NCBI RefSeq assembly: GCF_021155775.2
Contig: NC_060235.2
Coordinates: forward strand, 1,353,501 to 1,417,500
Reading direction: 5' to 3'
Source of the DNA: Neodiprion pinetum
Taxonomy: Eukaryota > Arthropoda > Insecta > Hymenoptera > Diprionidae
DNA length: 64,000 bases
Numbering within the stretch: the first letter of the stretch is position 1; the number at the start of each line of letters is the position of its first letter. This document shows positions 11,791 to 24,118 of the stretch, piece by piece. The notes beneath the pieces were generated by a model. The model had not been told where the DNA came from, did no database searches, and saw only the letters and a program-made list of their open reading frames with translations. Position numbers and translations under genes: made by a program.

Positions 11791-13749
11791 TTTAGGTGGT
11801 AATCATTAATGCGCGCGGCAATTTGGACAATATTGTCGTTCGAAACTTGTCATCATCGGTCGTTGTAACGCGTTCAGCCTGCAGGGATCAATTTGAATAT
11901 ACATAAGTAGCATAAGACACGGCAAGCTTGAACGTGCGTTACTGTTACACGAGTCCAATCGGTGTCGTTCGTGCGATATCGTACGCATACATGTATGCAT
12001 ATGCCACGTGTGTTTTATCGCGTGCGCATGGATAGGAGTGAGACTTTTATGAAAGGACACTCACACACGGGTGAGAGAACCCTCGTTGTTATTAAACCTG
12101 TGATTAATTATCATTGAGAACTGTCTCTGCCGGTAGACGCGGTAACTTCTCGTCATACGGTTATTATACCCATAATGCAACATGTAAGCACAACATTCGT
12201 GTGCACAGAGATACCTTTCGCAACTAAATGAAAATAGATAAAATCAATCTAGATAGTTATAATCCGTTGTCAGGCGCTACGGGCAACTGATTTCTTATCT
12301 TTTTCTCAGCTCGATTATCGGATTGATTTACAAACCAAGTCTGCGAAAATTTTCACTTCACTGCTCACTGTACATACATGTATAGGTACTGTTGACGAAA
12401 AAAGTATCGCTAATATTATTCCATTCTCTATTTTAAACAATTATATCGCTGCTTGTTTGAAACTTGGTTCTTCAAGTTTTTACCTCTTTCAATTCAGTGT
12501 CGTGAAATAATTCTTGCGAACAAATAGTCCGTGTTCGATTCAGATTTCATATCTGACGAACGGCGGAATTTATCGAACCGGATTACTGTCATTTTTACAA
12601 ATCTGCTTCTCATTTCGCGCGATACGTCTGCTCGCCAGGATCGATGGCTATTCAGGTATATAACTTGGGTATAATCGGTATAATCGGAGATCATTGAACA
12701 TAATCATTAAATCGAATGAATATGCCGATCGCCTGGCATCGCGTGTAATGCGGCGATTGAGTTCAACCGCATAATTTCAGCATTAGATCGTTTAACAATC
12801 AATTTGTCGTTGCGTTACGATCTAGATAGGTAGGTACGTACTCTGTAAGAAAGAGTACCTTACATATCGTCTACTATCGCAGACGCTTTATACATACCGT
12901 ATACATATATTGTGGTAAATCGTTCGATGTTTGATTTATAACGTGCTCGAGTGCATGGCAGGAAAGACGCTGGGGTTCGCAGGCTTGTGTAAAACCGCGT
13001 TTCTGATACGAGCTCGGACCGAATCAGACCTTGAGTTTTTTTTCAAAAATATATAACTAGAAAAGAAACGAGTCATCGATTTTGACAAAAACGAATAGTT
13101 ACCGCAGCAGTGCCGAGAAGTGTTGAAGAGGGAACGGATAGTCTAGACCAGGAGTTAAGTTATGAACTCTTCGAGGCGAGTCGATAGCCAGGCGACGTTG
13201 TAACTCTCTCGGTAGGTAATATAAGTACCCTTCCGCTGAAGGAAAGACCTTTGCAGCTAAGATCTTACTGCTTCTTGTGTATGTACAGACAGACACATAC
13301 ATGTTAACGAGACTCAGGGCACATGGCCGCGGGTAATGTATATACTATACTATACTAAGCCGCTACTCTTGGAGCGCGGAAATCACTGCGAACGCGTTTC
13401 TTTTTGCTTTTTTTTTTCACCAACGGCCAGATGAGTGAGAACAACATATTATATTATTTCTCGGAGTCCGAGATATGGGCACGTTTCATATAATATCCAC
13501 ACGTTTCTAACTGTGCGCAGTCGTTTACTCTACGTGACTGTACTTGGCCCCCTATTCCATATCTGGTAGAACTGCACAATTTTTCTCATATCCGCTTAGT
13601 GACTTCTACCTTATTGTAGTTGGCACGTTTTCCTATAAGCTGTGTCATGGGATTGTAGAAAATTAATGAATCAAACTAAGAAACGAATCTTCGCACAGAC
13701 GTGTCGTTCGGAAATTTTCTGCCCAGGATTCGTTTTGGATGGGGTGTCG

Positions 13750-13903
13750 AAAACTTGGAAGGATCGATATTTGGAATGGCTGATATATCGAAATTTCAAA
13801 CATGCGAAAATGAAATAACGAAAGATGAATTGTTCGAAATCTTGACTTTTGAAAGGGTCACTGATCAGAATTCATTCTCCAAATATCGATCCTTCCAAGT
13901 TTT
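13750..13903. repeat. 26-bp perfect inverted repeat
   Basis: Bases 13750-13775 (AAAACTTGGAAGGATCGATA followed by TTTGGA) are the exact reverse complement of 13878-13903. Partial pairing continues outward (GGGTGTCG against GACCCTCACCC). The loop is about 102 bp. This could be a small MITE or a structured transcript hairpin. No further copy was noticed. Confidence 0.75.
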
Positions 13904-13939
13904 GACCCTCACCCTTCGTTTTGCGATTGTTTTGTGACT

Positions 13940-16900
13940 CGTTATAACTGGAATCGATCCCCTGATGGTGTGCTTGGACAGTTGGAGAGAAGGTTGGGGC
14001 TGGAGTATTATAGGTATCCGAATTCTGTATCTGGCACAGGTGAGATGGGTAGCTACCATTAGTTGTTGTCAGGTGTTCCCGTTCGGTATCTCTACCCCGG
14101 AGAACGCATACCTATACCTACACGGACCGGCGAGTATCTCACCGTCGTTCTTACACGTCCACTTTAACCTTACACGGACAAAGGAAGACGTTGTAACCCA
14201 AGTCGCCCGGCTCGGATAGGAGTAAAATTGAGATATCAAGACCAGGTGAATGGGATTATTAATAATTCTTATCCTACGCTACGCTCGTATTATTTATTTT
14301 TTCTTTATTCTAACGCGATAACGTTAGTCTCATTCAAGAATAACGACAAGCATAATATGCAAGCCTAGCAGCTCACTTCGTGGTATGTATAGAGTAGAAA
14401 AGAAATGACACTATCAGAACAGATGGTTGAAGGAAACGACGAGGGATAAACCGACTGATCTCTGTACTAACTGGATACCTGACTCCTATGACTACAAGTC
14501 CCAAAAACCGACACTAGCGCTGCGGTAGCCAAAGTTATAAACTAACGGGTCACGTGGCTGACATAGCCTGTGAGAAACATATTTTAATTACATGGTTCTG
14601 TCACTTCAACGCCATGACATGCAGAGTGAACCAGGTGATTCGTTAGTTCCACTGAGGCCATCGAAGCGCTGGTGTCGATTTTGTCTGCTTCTAATCGACT
14701 CAGGTAGAGAACGCTAATCAGCCATCCAGTTAGTCCAGAGATCAGTGGATAGAGCATTTCCTTGTGTCTTCGATTCTCCAAACCCTGGGTCACGGGGCAC
14801 TGAGGTGGGCGGCAGGTGGGTTTGCAGACAACACCGTTCGGGTCGTTGGGGTCAGGAGAGAGGATGCTGAGTTAGTCGGAGCCTGGAGCACCGTGATATC
14901 GAGAAACGAATCAGTTGGTTACCCGGCAGTGACCTCGCCTCGCCTCGCCTCGGCAATACCGCCAAGAGTTGAATGAAGCGGTTTCGAAACATCGTTGAAA
15001 GAGTATCCAAGTTGAGTCGTGACTTTTTCGCTGTAACCATCATACCTAACGTGGCTGCAGGTGAAGTATTGTTGTTGAAAATTTTTCTACTTCAGATCCG
15101 AACCGGGTTTTTAACACCCGTTGGAAAGTTGCGTAATTGTGTGTTTCTTACACGTCTTGTAACCGTCAGTCGGTTAACACTCGCTGAGCATCGTTAGACT
15201 CCAGCGTTGTATTCTTCTTTTTTAATTTATCAAATCAATCATTGCGATCACCTGCTGCACCGGGTCAACGAGGTTCCGAATCTCTAGCCGCGTAACAAGG
15301 ATCGTGTAATGTATAACCTAATCCTCCCGTTGCGTTGGTTTGATCATTTTGGCTACAAGCGTGATGTTTGCTGTTTTGTGGCCATTCAAATATTGGCTAA
15401 TGTATTTTTTGATAACTTTTGCATCCGACCCCCTAGTGACAACGATTGATTACGTTTGCTTGTTTTGCCGACTATTATTTTTTAACGTTAGCTAACGCTT
15501 TCTCAAAAAGTTTATTGGTAAATCGATTCATTACCTGAAAATGACTATTTTAATCATATCCCGATCAATTTCTACCTACTCTGTTACATATTAATTATCA
15601 TTAATTATTGATATGCATTAGCATGTTCACTAATACGTGAATTCATTATTCATTGAGCATTAGATACATTACATATTCAAGCATTCGAATTTCCTGATAG
15701 CCAACGCTTGCCTGGAATTTCTACCGCTATCGGGTAACGATTGATAACGTTTCTCCGAATGGCCTACTTCTATTTTAGCGTTAATACTCGAATGGCCCCT
15801 TTGTTATCAATTAATAATTTACTAATGTTCACGTTTACCATGCATTTCGGTTTGCCGACTCACACGAACTTCCGAAAGCTCGCAGTTTTATATCCAATTC
15901 CAAAGAATCTTACGACGCGGAGACATCCTCGTTGTTTACTTGAAGATTTATATCGCTTTACACAGCTGTGATCTCGCTATTAGCCCGTCACAATTAATTT
16001 CTTCGGTTGTATTTTCTGCTCTTGCTGTAGGCAGAGTCCGTATGCCTACTCCTCGTAATTGACAAATAGCCATTGCCGGCCCCCGTCTCGTTTATACCGA
16101 TGGTGTAAAACCTGATCTGGAGAATCTGGTGCAGCCGGATCATGATCACGAGCCCGGCAAATTGTGGTTAGATCAATTTCGAATACCCTGTAATTTTGGG
16201 GCGCATATTACGTACTCGTTTCCAGGACATTCGTGTGTTTGGAAATTTTCTACATCGAATCTTTCGGCGTGAAGAAGTTCCACTTGTTCGCAAGTGTTTT
16301 TGTAACATGCAAAACCGTGCCGCTTGTGTATAAGAATATATAAATTCTAAGGCACCTACGTACACAGCGGCAATTAATACTCGCAGTGTGAGCACAGTAA
16401 CGTAAATGCAGATCCGAATAGCATTCGCTCGACCTCCGGCCTTGGTTGGGTTAATCTTGTTAATGCTAATGCTAATGCGAATTCTAGTTTCTAATGGTAA
16501 TTCGAGAGGCGGTGTAGGAGCTGACCGAAGGTGCGCGTTGTGCTTGAAGGTATAACCTACGAGTGTGGGTGGAGGAAGGTAAGACTCGTTGTTGCTTTGG
16601 TGATCTTGGAATCGGAAAATTTATGTATATTATATATCCTACCAGGATACCTTCGCTTCTTTGTTATCATATGTTTGTATACCCTTCGTGGAACGGTTAT
16701 TGGCCAAGGGAATTAGGGGACGTTGGAGTAAAGAGACTTGTTTATTTATTTCGAGAGCCGGAGAGAGAGAGAGAGAGGGAGACGCTTCGTATATATATGT
16801 GTAATTATTGCTCCGCGAACAATGATATCTTAACTGCGATCTCAATAGGGTTAATTACCTCGGTTAGATATACTGGAATCTCGTATACCCACCTCGCCAA

Positions 16901-19379
16901 CATGCAGACTGCTTGGCAGGCCCACGCCATCCACCCCGACTTTCTTCTACCTGCGCACACCTTCGTTCAAATACGAAACAACACTTGCCGGGCTTGCGGT
17001 GTTGACTAAATTGATTAATCTTACATCTTATACCGATTAATTATTGACACGCTTCTACGGTTATCCTCCATCAACAATTACCTACTCCTTAAACCCCTCG
17101 AGAGTCTTTCAATCCTTCCTGTTAAACACTTCGAGCATTACGTGTAACACAATCGACATGCTTTTATTTATAACTGTAGCTTGTAACAATTCCATATCAC
17201 ATTAGAATTTGTCGATGACCTCTTTAGTCTGAATTAATTTTCTCACAGTATTTCGCCCGATTTTCTTATTACCACCTAACCGAATGAGTGGGTGCATTGT
17301 GTGTAACTGTTCATATCACTAGTTTTATAAGCTGGGTAATTTAGGTGTTTTAACACCGAGTCAATTATCAGATTCTAACCGCTTTACAAGCACGTGATAT
17401 ACCTACTAGTATATTATACCTGCGAGTTGCTCCAGCCTAATTCTCGGAGTAATAAATTTCTTTGGGTATAATATTCCATAAAAGAATAAAACTCTATATT
17501 TCATTATTTCTATATCTTCTTTCGGTATATCGCGGTACAATTTTTTACAACTTTTTTAATTGGTATACCTTTCTCCCGGTGTTCGTTAGATCGTACCTGT
17601 TTCTATGATCCTCGATTTTTGTTTGACTTGTCATATACGCAGACATACGTTGTATACCCGAGTCGGTAACACGGTTGGGTTAGAATTCAAAAAATTTACG
17701 ACGTGCGTATAAAATGGGTACGTATTATATGTACGGGTCAATGTGAGATCCTCAAAAACTATGTAACATTCGTACAGCAAGAACTGAACTGTTAGAAGAC
17801 ACTAGATACTGACGCGTTAGTCTTATTATATACCGTTCCTTGTGTTACGGTACATGCCCACCTTATGATAGCCACCAAATGAGCGTATTCATTTGCTTTT
17901 TGTCCTCAATATAATCACTATCAAACACGCCGCGCCATCAACGTGAAGATGACGTGAAATTTCAGTCGTACAACTCTGCCTGTTCATATACACGTATATA
18001 TGGGCTTGATACCTCACGTCTTGTTCGGCGGTCAGGTTATGTTTACAAGAAAAATAAACAACGAGAAGAATATACAGAAGCTGAAATTTTTGTGAAGACT
18101 ACGAGAATGATGAATTACACTCACAACCATATTGGATAGAAAGTTGGTAAACGAGGAAACGTTTTGCGTCAATTGCTCGACAGTCAACTTTTACAACATT
18201 GAACAGATCTCGAGGGCGATTCGGTGACCAAAATTTCATCCCCATTCATCAGTTCAATCGATCTAAGTAGGTTCTAGATTTTCTACAACACTATCATGGA
18301 TCCTCTGAGATCAAGCAGAGCTGTGTCGAATCACAATCAGCCATGCTACGACTATGGGCAATGTAAGAGGCACTTTTCCCGGGCTACCACCACCGCTGTC
18401 GACTTGTCTATTTGTCTTCAGGCTGGTTCGGTTTTGCCTCGGTGAAGGGCCGCGCCTTGCCCTCGCCCAAGTCTCTCGACTCTTGGGTTCCGTATGTTCG
18501 ATGAGCCAAATACGGAACTTTTAAGATTTCTAATTTGATTTGGAACGAATATACCTGTGAAAGGATGATCAATATTACCATTTCGAATTCATGGTATTCG
18601 TCGTACATACTCGGAGAAGATTTTTTCACCTGAGAATTTCTTCAACCTCCGTCGAAATGGCGATAAATGCGAACATTTACCGTCGATGTAGGGACACACA
18701 ATGTTGTAGGAACGGGTTTATTTACGACGGACGAATCCCTGGGTGTGCATGGTGAGAGCTTACGGTGATCAGCGAGTGGTGGGGTTCCGATACACTGACC
18801 CCAGGAGACGACGCCCTGGGCCTCCTTATGCTGCATGCAGTTTCTTCATCTCGACCGGGCTACCGAGGCTACCGAGTAGTCCTTCTGCCCATCGCCTGGC
18901 GTTTAATATCCAATTAATTAATTCCTTAGAACTGGTGGGTAGGTAGGTATTCCAGTTTGCAGGACGATCTTATCAGTCGCCGCAGCCTTGACGATGGTTA
19001 AACGACAGTGCGCTAAAAGGTTCGTTTCAGATCTCTGCCACCCTAAACTAACAATAAAACTGCTTCTCGAAGTGAGGAAGAATTCCTATTCCTGACGTCG
19101 GCTGGTTTCTGTTCCGACGTCAATGGTCCGGGTAGAGATATCAAGCTATGTCTCTCGTACAACGGTGGCGCTTAAAACTTAATCTGGTACCCCAATCACC
19201 GAGTGGTCAACGACGTCGCGTCGCGTAGCGTCGTTTCGCCGCGTTATGCATCGTACGCGATAACTCGCAACCCCAGATATGAACCGGGCTGGATCATTAA
19301 TCAGCAATAATTACTGATCGGAGATATAGGTGCCAGGGTACTCGCGTCACGATCCTTCCTTCGAACCACCCGACGCATC
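13940..19379. other. Long stretch of intronic DNA without recognisable gene
   Basis: I read this 5.4 kb on both strands and saw no transposon protein, no exon with a convincing acceptor-donor pair and no RNA gene. It contains a short direct repeat of CCTCG units at about 14935-14950 and scattered GTACCTAC/TAGGTAGG words. Open frames up to 148 codons (16563-17009) lack any family signature. Confidence 0.5.
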
Positions 19380-19399
19380 GAGAGAGAGAGAGAGAGAGT

Positions 19400-19430
<31 letters not shown>

Positions 19431-19480
19431 GAATCGGAACGATCACCTTCTCCTCTCCTCTCCTCTCTTCTCTTCTCATG
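19380..19480. repeat. (GA)n array followed by a CTCCT pyrimidine tract
   Basis: About 50 bases of nearly pure GA (19380-19430) are followed, after about 15 bases, by a polypyrimidine run of CTCCT/CTTCT units (19445-19480). The purine tract and pyrimidine tract are partly complementary and can fold. GA arrays can bind GAGA-type factors in insects, but no function is claimed here. Confidence 0.9.
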
Positions 19481-21026
19481 TACCTGTACAGGTTATTGAA
19501 GAGAACCCAAAGGCGACGCGAGACGTCGTTTTTTCTCCTTTTCCCGCTCCTTCCTCTCGGTTCTTCCGCCTCTCCTCCCCTCGCCCTCCCTGTCAATTTC
19601 TTTGCTCCTAACCACCTCTTACTCCTCGGCCGAACGACGCGCGCCTAGAAACCTTCACCTATCCTGTTCTGCGTACTTGAACCCGTCCGAGTGGAACACT
19701 GGATCTCCTCTTGACGCCGCTCTCTCGTCCGCACGCCCTAGATATATCCCAACATCTTCTTGGTCCTTACTTCAGACTTCTTGTTTCGCTTCTTCTCTTA
19801 TACGCCGGCGTCGCGTGTCTGGGGATCTGTTTGCGCTGGATCACCAAACCTCAAGAGTTTCGACATTCGAATTTCACCCGGAGTGAAAATCGGAACTTTG
19901 AACGTCTGTTGTTGGAACAGTGTCGCAAAAAAATCATCTTACAACCACGAAACATTTGGAGGATACATTGCACATGACTATGAATCATTCTACTACCCTG
20001 AAGATAAATAAATATTTCTATAAATATCGCGGTGAATTCGAAAACGAAAGAGCGTCGATGCTTCTCCGCTTCTTTCAGGGATTACACGGTACTAGCGGCG
20101 CGTCTACTTGTACGTATATGAGATCTTGAATCAATGCAGGTATATGTGTGTAAATAATAATCAGGGACCTTTCGCGACCCGCCGGGTCGTTACAAGTTGC
20201 CTCTGGTGCTGCTGCCGCCGCGCCGCATGCGAGGATTGCCAGATGTTTAACGCTGCGGTTCTCCAGTGGAATGACGCTAAGGTATAATTCATGAGGTAGG
20301 TAGACGTACAAACTTGTGGGCACCACCGACATCCTTCTACGAACATTATAAAATAGAGTCGCATGTGACTGACACGTGATATTATGCGTTACGCAGTCGA
20401 TCTCTTGACTGATTTTCAAATGCCAACGTTCGATTTTTTCTAATTTTCAATCACCCGCGAAATGAATTATTATGATAATTATGAAAGGGAATACGATTCG
20501 ATGATAACGAATGTCGAATTAAGACATGTATACAGAAGAACAAAAACTTAACAAAAATAAAAAACACACACAGAGACCAAATCGTGAAAAGTGAAGGAAT
20601 GAATTAGAAACGTTTAGCGAATGGGAAAAATGTGCAGGTTCGTAAGGGAATAACGCGCGTGTACGTGTACGAGTATATATTATCATGCCTATAACCGAGA
20701 GCGATGCAGCCGCCAGCTGGTCAACGTGCACGCGAGGAGAGGTGCGCAGCACTTATAAAGTACAAGAGAGCGAAATAACCAAGGTATACGGATAGGGATA
20801 GCTACCTACCTACCTCAACTTATTATTCGAATCTACATACTGTACACAGATGTGGCACTGCACGTTTAACGCCAAGAAATGCCGCGTGCCCAACAGTAGA
20901 TACAGATAGCCGTATTGAAACGGCCTATAGTCCTATGCTCTCTAGTCCATATCCGTAGGTACGTCGAGTATTCGATTTTAATGTTGTGCTTTTACAGGTT
21001 ATAGGATGTAGTATATTCGGCATTAA

Positions 21027-21517
21027 GGGGGGGGGGTACAGATTGGACGGTCTAAAATCATACCTGTTTTTGAGAGTTTTTTTCTGAAGAAAATAAAAAC
21101 ACTTGGAACAATTTGAGGTTAAGGGCTTTATTATTAATAGTTTCAAGAATATTTTGGAATTGCTTCTTTGAAATTAATAACAAAAAGGTGGCATGGTGCA
21201 TATAAGTAGAAATTCAAAAATCTATCCATCATCACGAATCGATGAACAAGTCTTAAAGATTGTGTCAAAATGTCAAGTCGATCGGATAAAAATTGACCGA
21301 GGAATCTGCGTCACAGGATTGAAAACGTGGTCGTTCGCTACTTGTACGCGCCATATCGCCATTTTGTTATTTATTTCAATGAAAAAATTCGAAATTGTTC
21401 TTAAAACTATAAAAAATAGAGCCCTCAAACTCAAATTTCTCTGAGTGTTTTCATTTTCTGTAAAAACAAACTCCCAAATATAGGTACGATTCTAGAACGG
21501 CCAAGCTGTAACCCCCC
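21027..21517. mobile_element. MITE, GTACAGCTTGGAC family, long copy (about 490 bp)
   Basis: Left end GGGGGGTACAGATTGGACGG then TCTAAAATCATACCTG. Right end, read in reverse complement, GGGGGGTTACAGCTTGGCCG then TTCTAGAATCGTACCTA. The two arms stay similar inward for about 140 bp (CACTTGGAACAATTTGAGG against CACTCAGAGAAATTTGAG, and GGGCTTTATTATTAATAG against GGGCTCTATTTTTTATAG). The interior of about 200 bp is unique to this copy and has no recognisable protein. The 46.7-kb copy has a much shorter interior, so the family varies by internal deletion. Confidence 0.8.
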
Positions 21518-22013
21518 TCTCCCCTCTCCTTGAGGAACTAGAAAGAAATATAAGTCTTGCAGACGTTTTGGAATGTGAATCTTGATGAAACGCATGACCG
21601 GAAGACCTCAAGGTTTCGCTTCAGAGATACCAGGCGTGTAGCCTCTTCAAGTAAACGTATCCAACCGTACTTATAAATTTTCGAAAAACGTATAGAAATT
21701 CGTTTACTTTTTACGGACTTGAGAATTGGCGGAATGCCTGCCGCGGCACATCGCGCCTAGACAGCCGGAGCGTGTGGATGCGGCCGTACCTGGTCTATGG
21801 ATCGGATGCATGTGATACTAGCTGAGATGCTGCACGTTTGAAGGATACGCCGCGGCGTATAAGCCTTGGGCCACGATCGCGCGGTGAAGTGCGCGCGGGC
21901 CGGCGACCTTTGACTTGGGGAATTTAATTTTAAAAAGTCGTGCACCTCGGGCAACCGGTATCCCGGTATACACCGGACGATCGAGTCAGTCGCGATGATT
22001 TTGACCGCTACCG

Positions 22014-22045
22014 CTCTTCTTCTTCTTCTTCTTCTTCCTGTTCTT
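22014..22045. repeat. (CTT)n microsatellite
   Basis: A short array of CTT/TTC units interrupted by CCTG. It produces Leu-, Ser- or Phe-rich false frames. Confidence 0.85.
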
Positions 22046-22735
22046 CTTTCAGCGTGCCATACGGGATTTATTATAGCTCGCCCTCTAACCATCTCGTCGA
22101 TTATAAGCTCATACTTGCTTCTTTCGAAAGGTTATTATATACGCTGCTCCGACTCCGTGACCCCAGGATCTCTCATCCAGGAAGCCCGTGCAGCTGCAAC
22201 GAGTGAACGCGATACCCTCTCCATTACATCGCCCTGGTTAATTAAACCGAGAATAACTGGAATCTGTAGAGGAAGAAGAATATCAAGACGACCAAGTTAT
22301 GAAATTCAACCGAACCGTTTCAGATGAACCGAATGAAAGAAAACTATTTCGAATATCACAGGAAACACGTATATAATTTTCACGAACAATTCTTTTCATT
22401 CATCCGGTATTTTAGCCATTGAGTAGCGGTGCTGGGAGAGGAACCTGGCTGGCTCGGAGCTGTGATCACAAATCAAACAGTGGCGTGCGGGTCAATAGTT
22501 TTCCTTACTGGCGAAGCACCGTGTCAGGTAGAAGGGTGGCTGGGGCCACGGATAGCGCAGCGCCTGGGGCACCCAGGCCGTGAGGAATCGAAAGGAGTCG
22601 GAGGAGCCCACGAGGCAAGGAGCGAAGAGGAGGCTGCAGCTGCCTCTGAGGTAGCTGCAGGCAACACGCGAGCAGAGCGAACCGGCCACCGGCCACTGCC
22701 GAGCCAGTTTCCTCTCCTTCTCCTGCTACTCATCT

Positions 22736-22770
22736 TATTCTTCTTCTTCTTCTTCTTCTTCTTCTTCTTC
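22736..22770. repeat. (TTC)n microsatellite
   Basis: About eleven TTC units. The 148-codon frame running through it (22429-22875) contains a run of Phe encoded by this repeat and is not taken as a gene. Confidence 0.9.
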
Positions 22771-23109
22771 TACTCCTTGCCTTATGACGCGCTCACAGAG
22801 GCCATCCAAGATTACATGCCCAACCCTGAAGGACCTTTCGCAAGGTTACTGGGTCTCGTCTATTACGATGGTTGATTCTTCCCACCTCTCTGTTTATTAC
22901 TGGTTAGAGAATAATGCTCGCGTTGATGATAGATTCAAGAGAGATCCGTTAGTTTCATTTGACTCTTTCCTCGTCGAAGCATGTACCAATGTTCTATCGT
23001 TTCGTCGACACGGAGTATGATATGGCGTTTAACTTACCATCGTTGGTATACACATTCAGACGTTAATATACATTCATGGTCAATGGTCAGCATAATCACT
23101 AAGTTTTCA

Positions 23110-23175
23110 GGAGGAGTTTCGTCGGAGAAGGTCATTGAATGGTCCAATGACCTTTTCCGACGAAACTACTCCTCC
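23110..23175. other. 66-nt near-perfect hairpin, miRNA-precursor-like
   Basis: The arm GGAGGAG + TTTCGTCGGAGAAGGTCATTG (23110-23137) pairs with the arm ending at 23175. The only defects are a three-base bulge and one mismatch that would be a G-U wobble in RNA. The loop is seven bases (AATGGTC). Pairing stops sharply outside 23110 and 23175, so the stem is about 28 bp, slightly short for a canonical insect pre-miRNA with its basal stem. The sequence does not match a miRNA I know. It may instead be a tiny fold-back element. Confidence 0.6.
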
Positions 23176-23880
23176 AATCATTCTGTTGGGTCGCGAATTC
23201 TGAACTGACGTAATCACTAGGGTCAAGTTCCGTCGGCTAAATTCAGTCGAATATTGAGTGACCGTGACTAATGTCGGTGATCATACACTTGAAGAAATAT
23301 TTTCATAATCGTAGTTGGTACGATCTTGTTTGTTATTGCTGAAACAACTGACATTGTAGAGGCGGAATTGTCCAAGTTACTGGGACAAAGTGGTCGTTGT
23401 TTCGATAATTGTGCGGGTAATGTCAGAGAACGAGTAACGAAAACGGTGCCAGTTCTTCACAGTATTCAAGGCGATGCGGAGAATATTTTTTAATCGCCTG
23501 ATGGCGCCCCGAGCTTTTTCCCCGCAAGTTTAATTACGGGTTACACATATATACATACACAGCTCTTGATATTTCTTTATTTTCATTTTTGTATCGATCC
23601 CGTCCAGAACTCAGCGGGATCCAGTCGATGAGTTTCGACGGAGGTAAACCAACAACCTGCAACTCGTATATATACATAATATGGTCGACGAAATATTTAC
23701 AATTGTAAAACGATTATACCTTCTGCGTATAATACGTGGCAGAGCTGCATCGTGTGTATGAAGGTACACTCCGTGATGTCTCACGTCAAATTTATGACGA
23801 AGGCGAACCGGAAACGAACGGATGTGCCTACGTATGAGACAGCCGTTATTCATTTATCCTTCTCCCTTAATTAATCCGTG

Positions 23881-24118
23881 GGGTTATGCCTAGCCAGGAG
23901 GCCGCAAAAAGGAATTTTCTAAGGATTTTTCACGACGACATACTTCAATTTATTAATATAAAAATTCATGTACATATTGGAGTAGCATTAAACTTCATTC
24001 TGTTTTTTTTTTATTTGCAAACGTAATGAATTTTAAAGCTGCTGCAGTCGATCTCCGGGAGTGCCTTTAAAAAAGGTTTTCGATTTTCACAAATCCTGAC
24101 ATACGTATTATAACCCCT
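23881..24118 (-). mobile_element. MITE, GGGGTTAT family, copy 2 (about 238 bp)
   Basis: The + strand begins GGGGTTATGCC and ends ATTATAACCCC, giving short terminal inverted repeats GGGGTTAT(A/G). Read on the - strand it aligns well with 4372-4562. It has no open frame of note. The terminal repeat is short compared with the fold-back families elsewhere in the window. Confidence 0.7.

Noticed and set aside
22429..22875. 148-codon frame with a Phe run
   Set aside because: The run is the TTC microsatellite, and the rest is Ala/Glu/Gly-rich with no family match.
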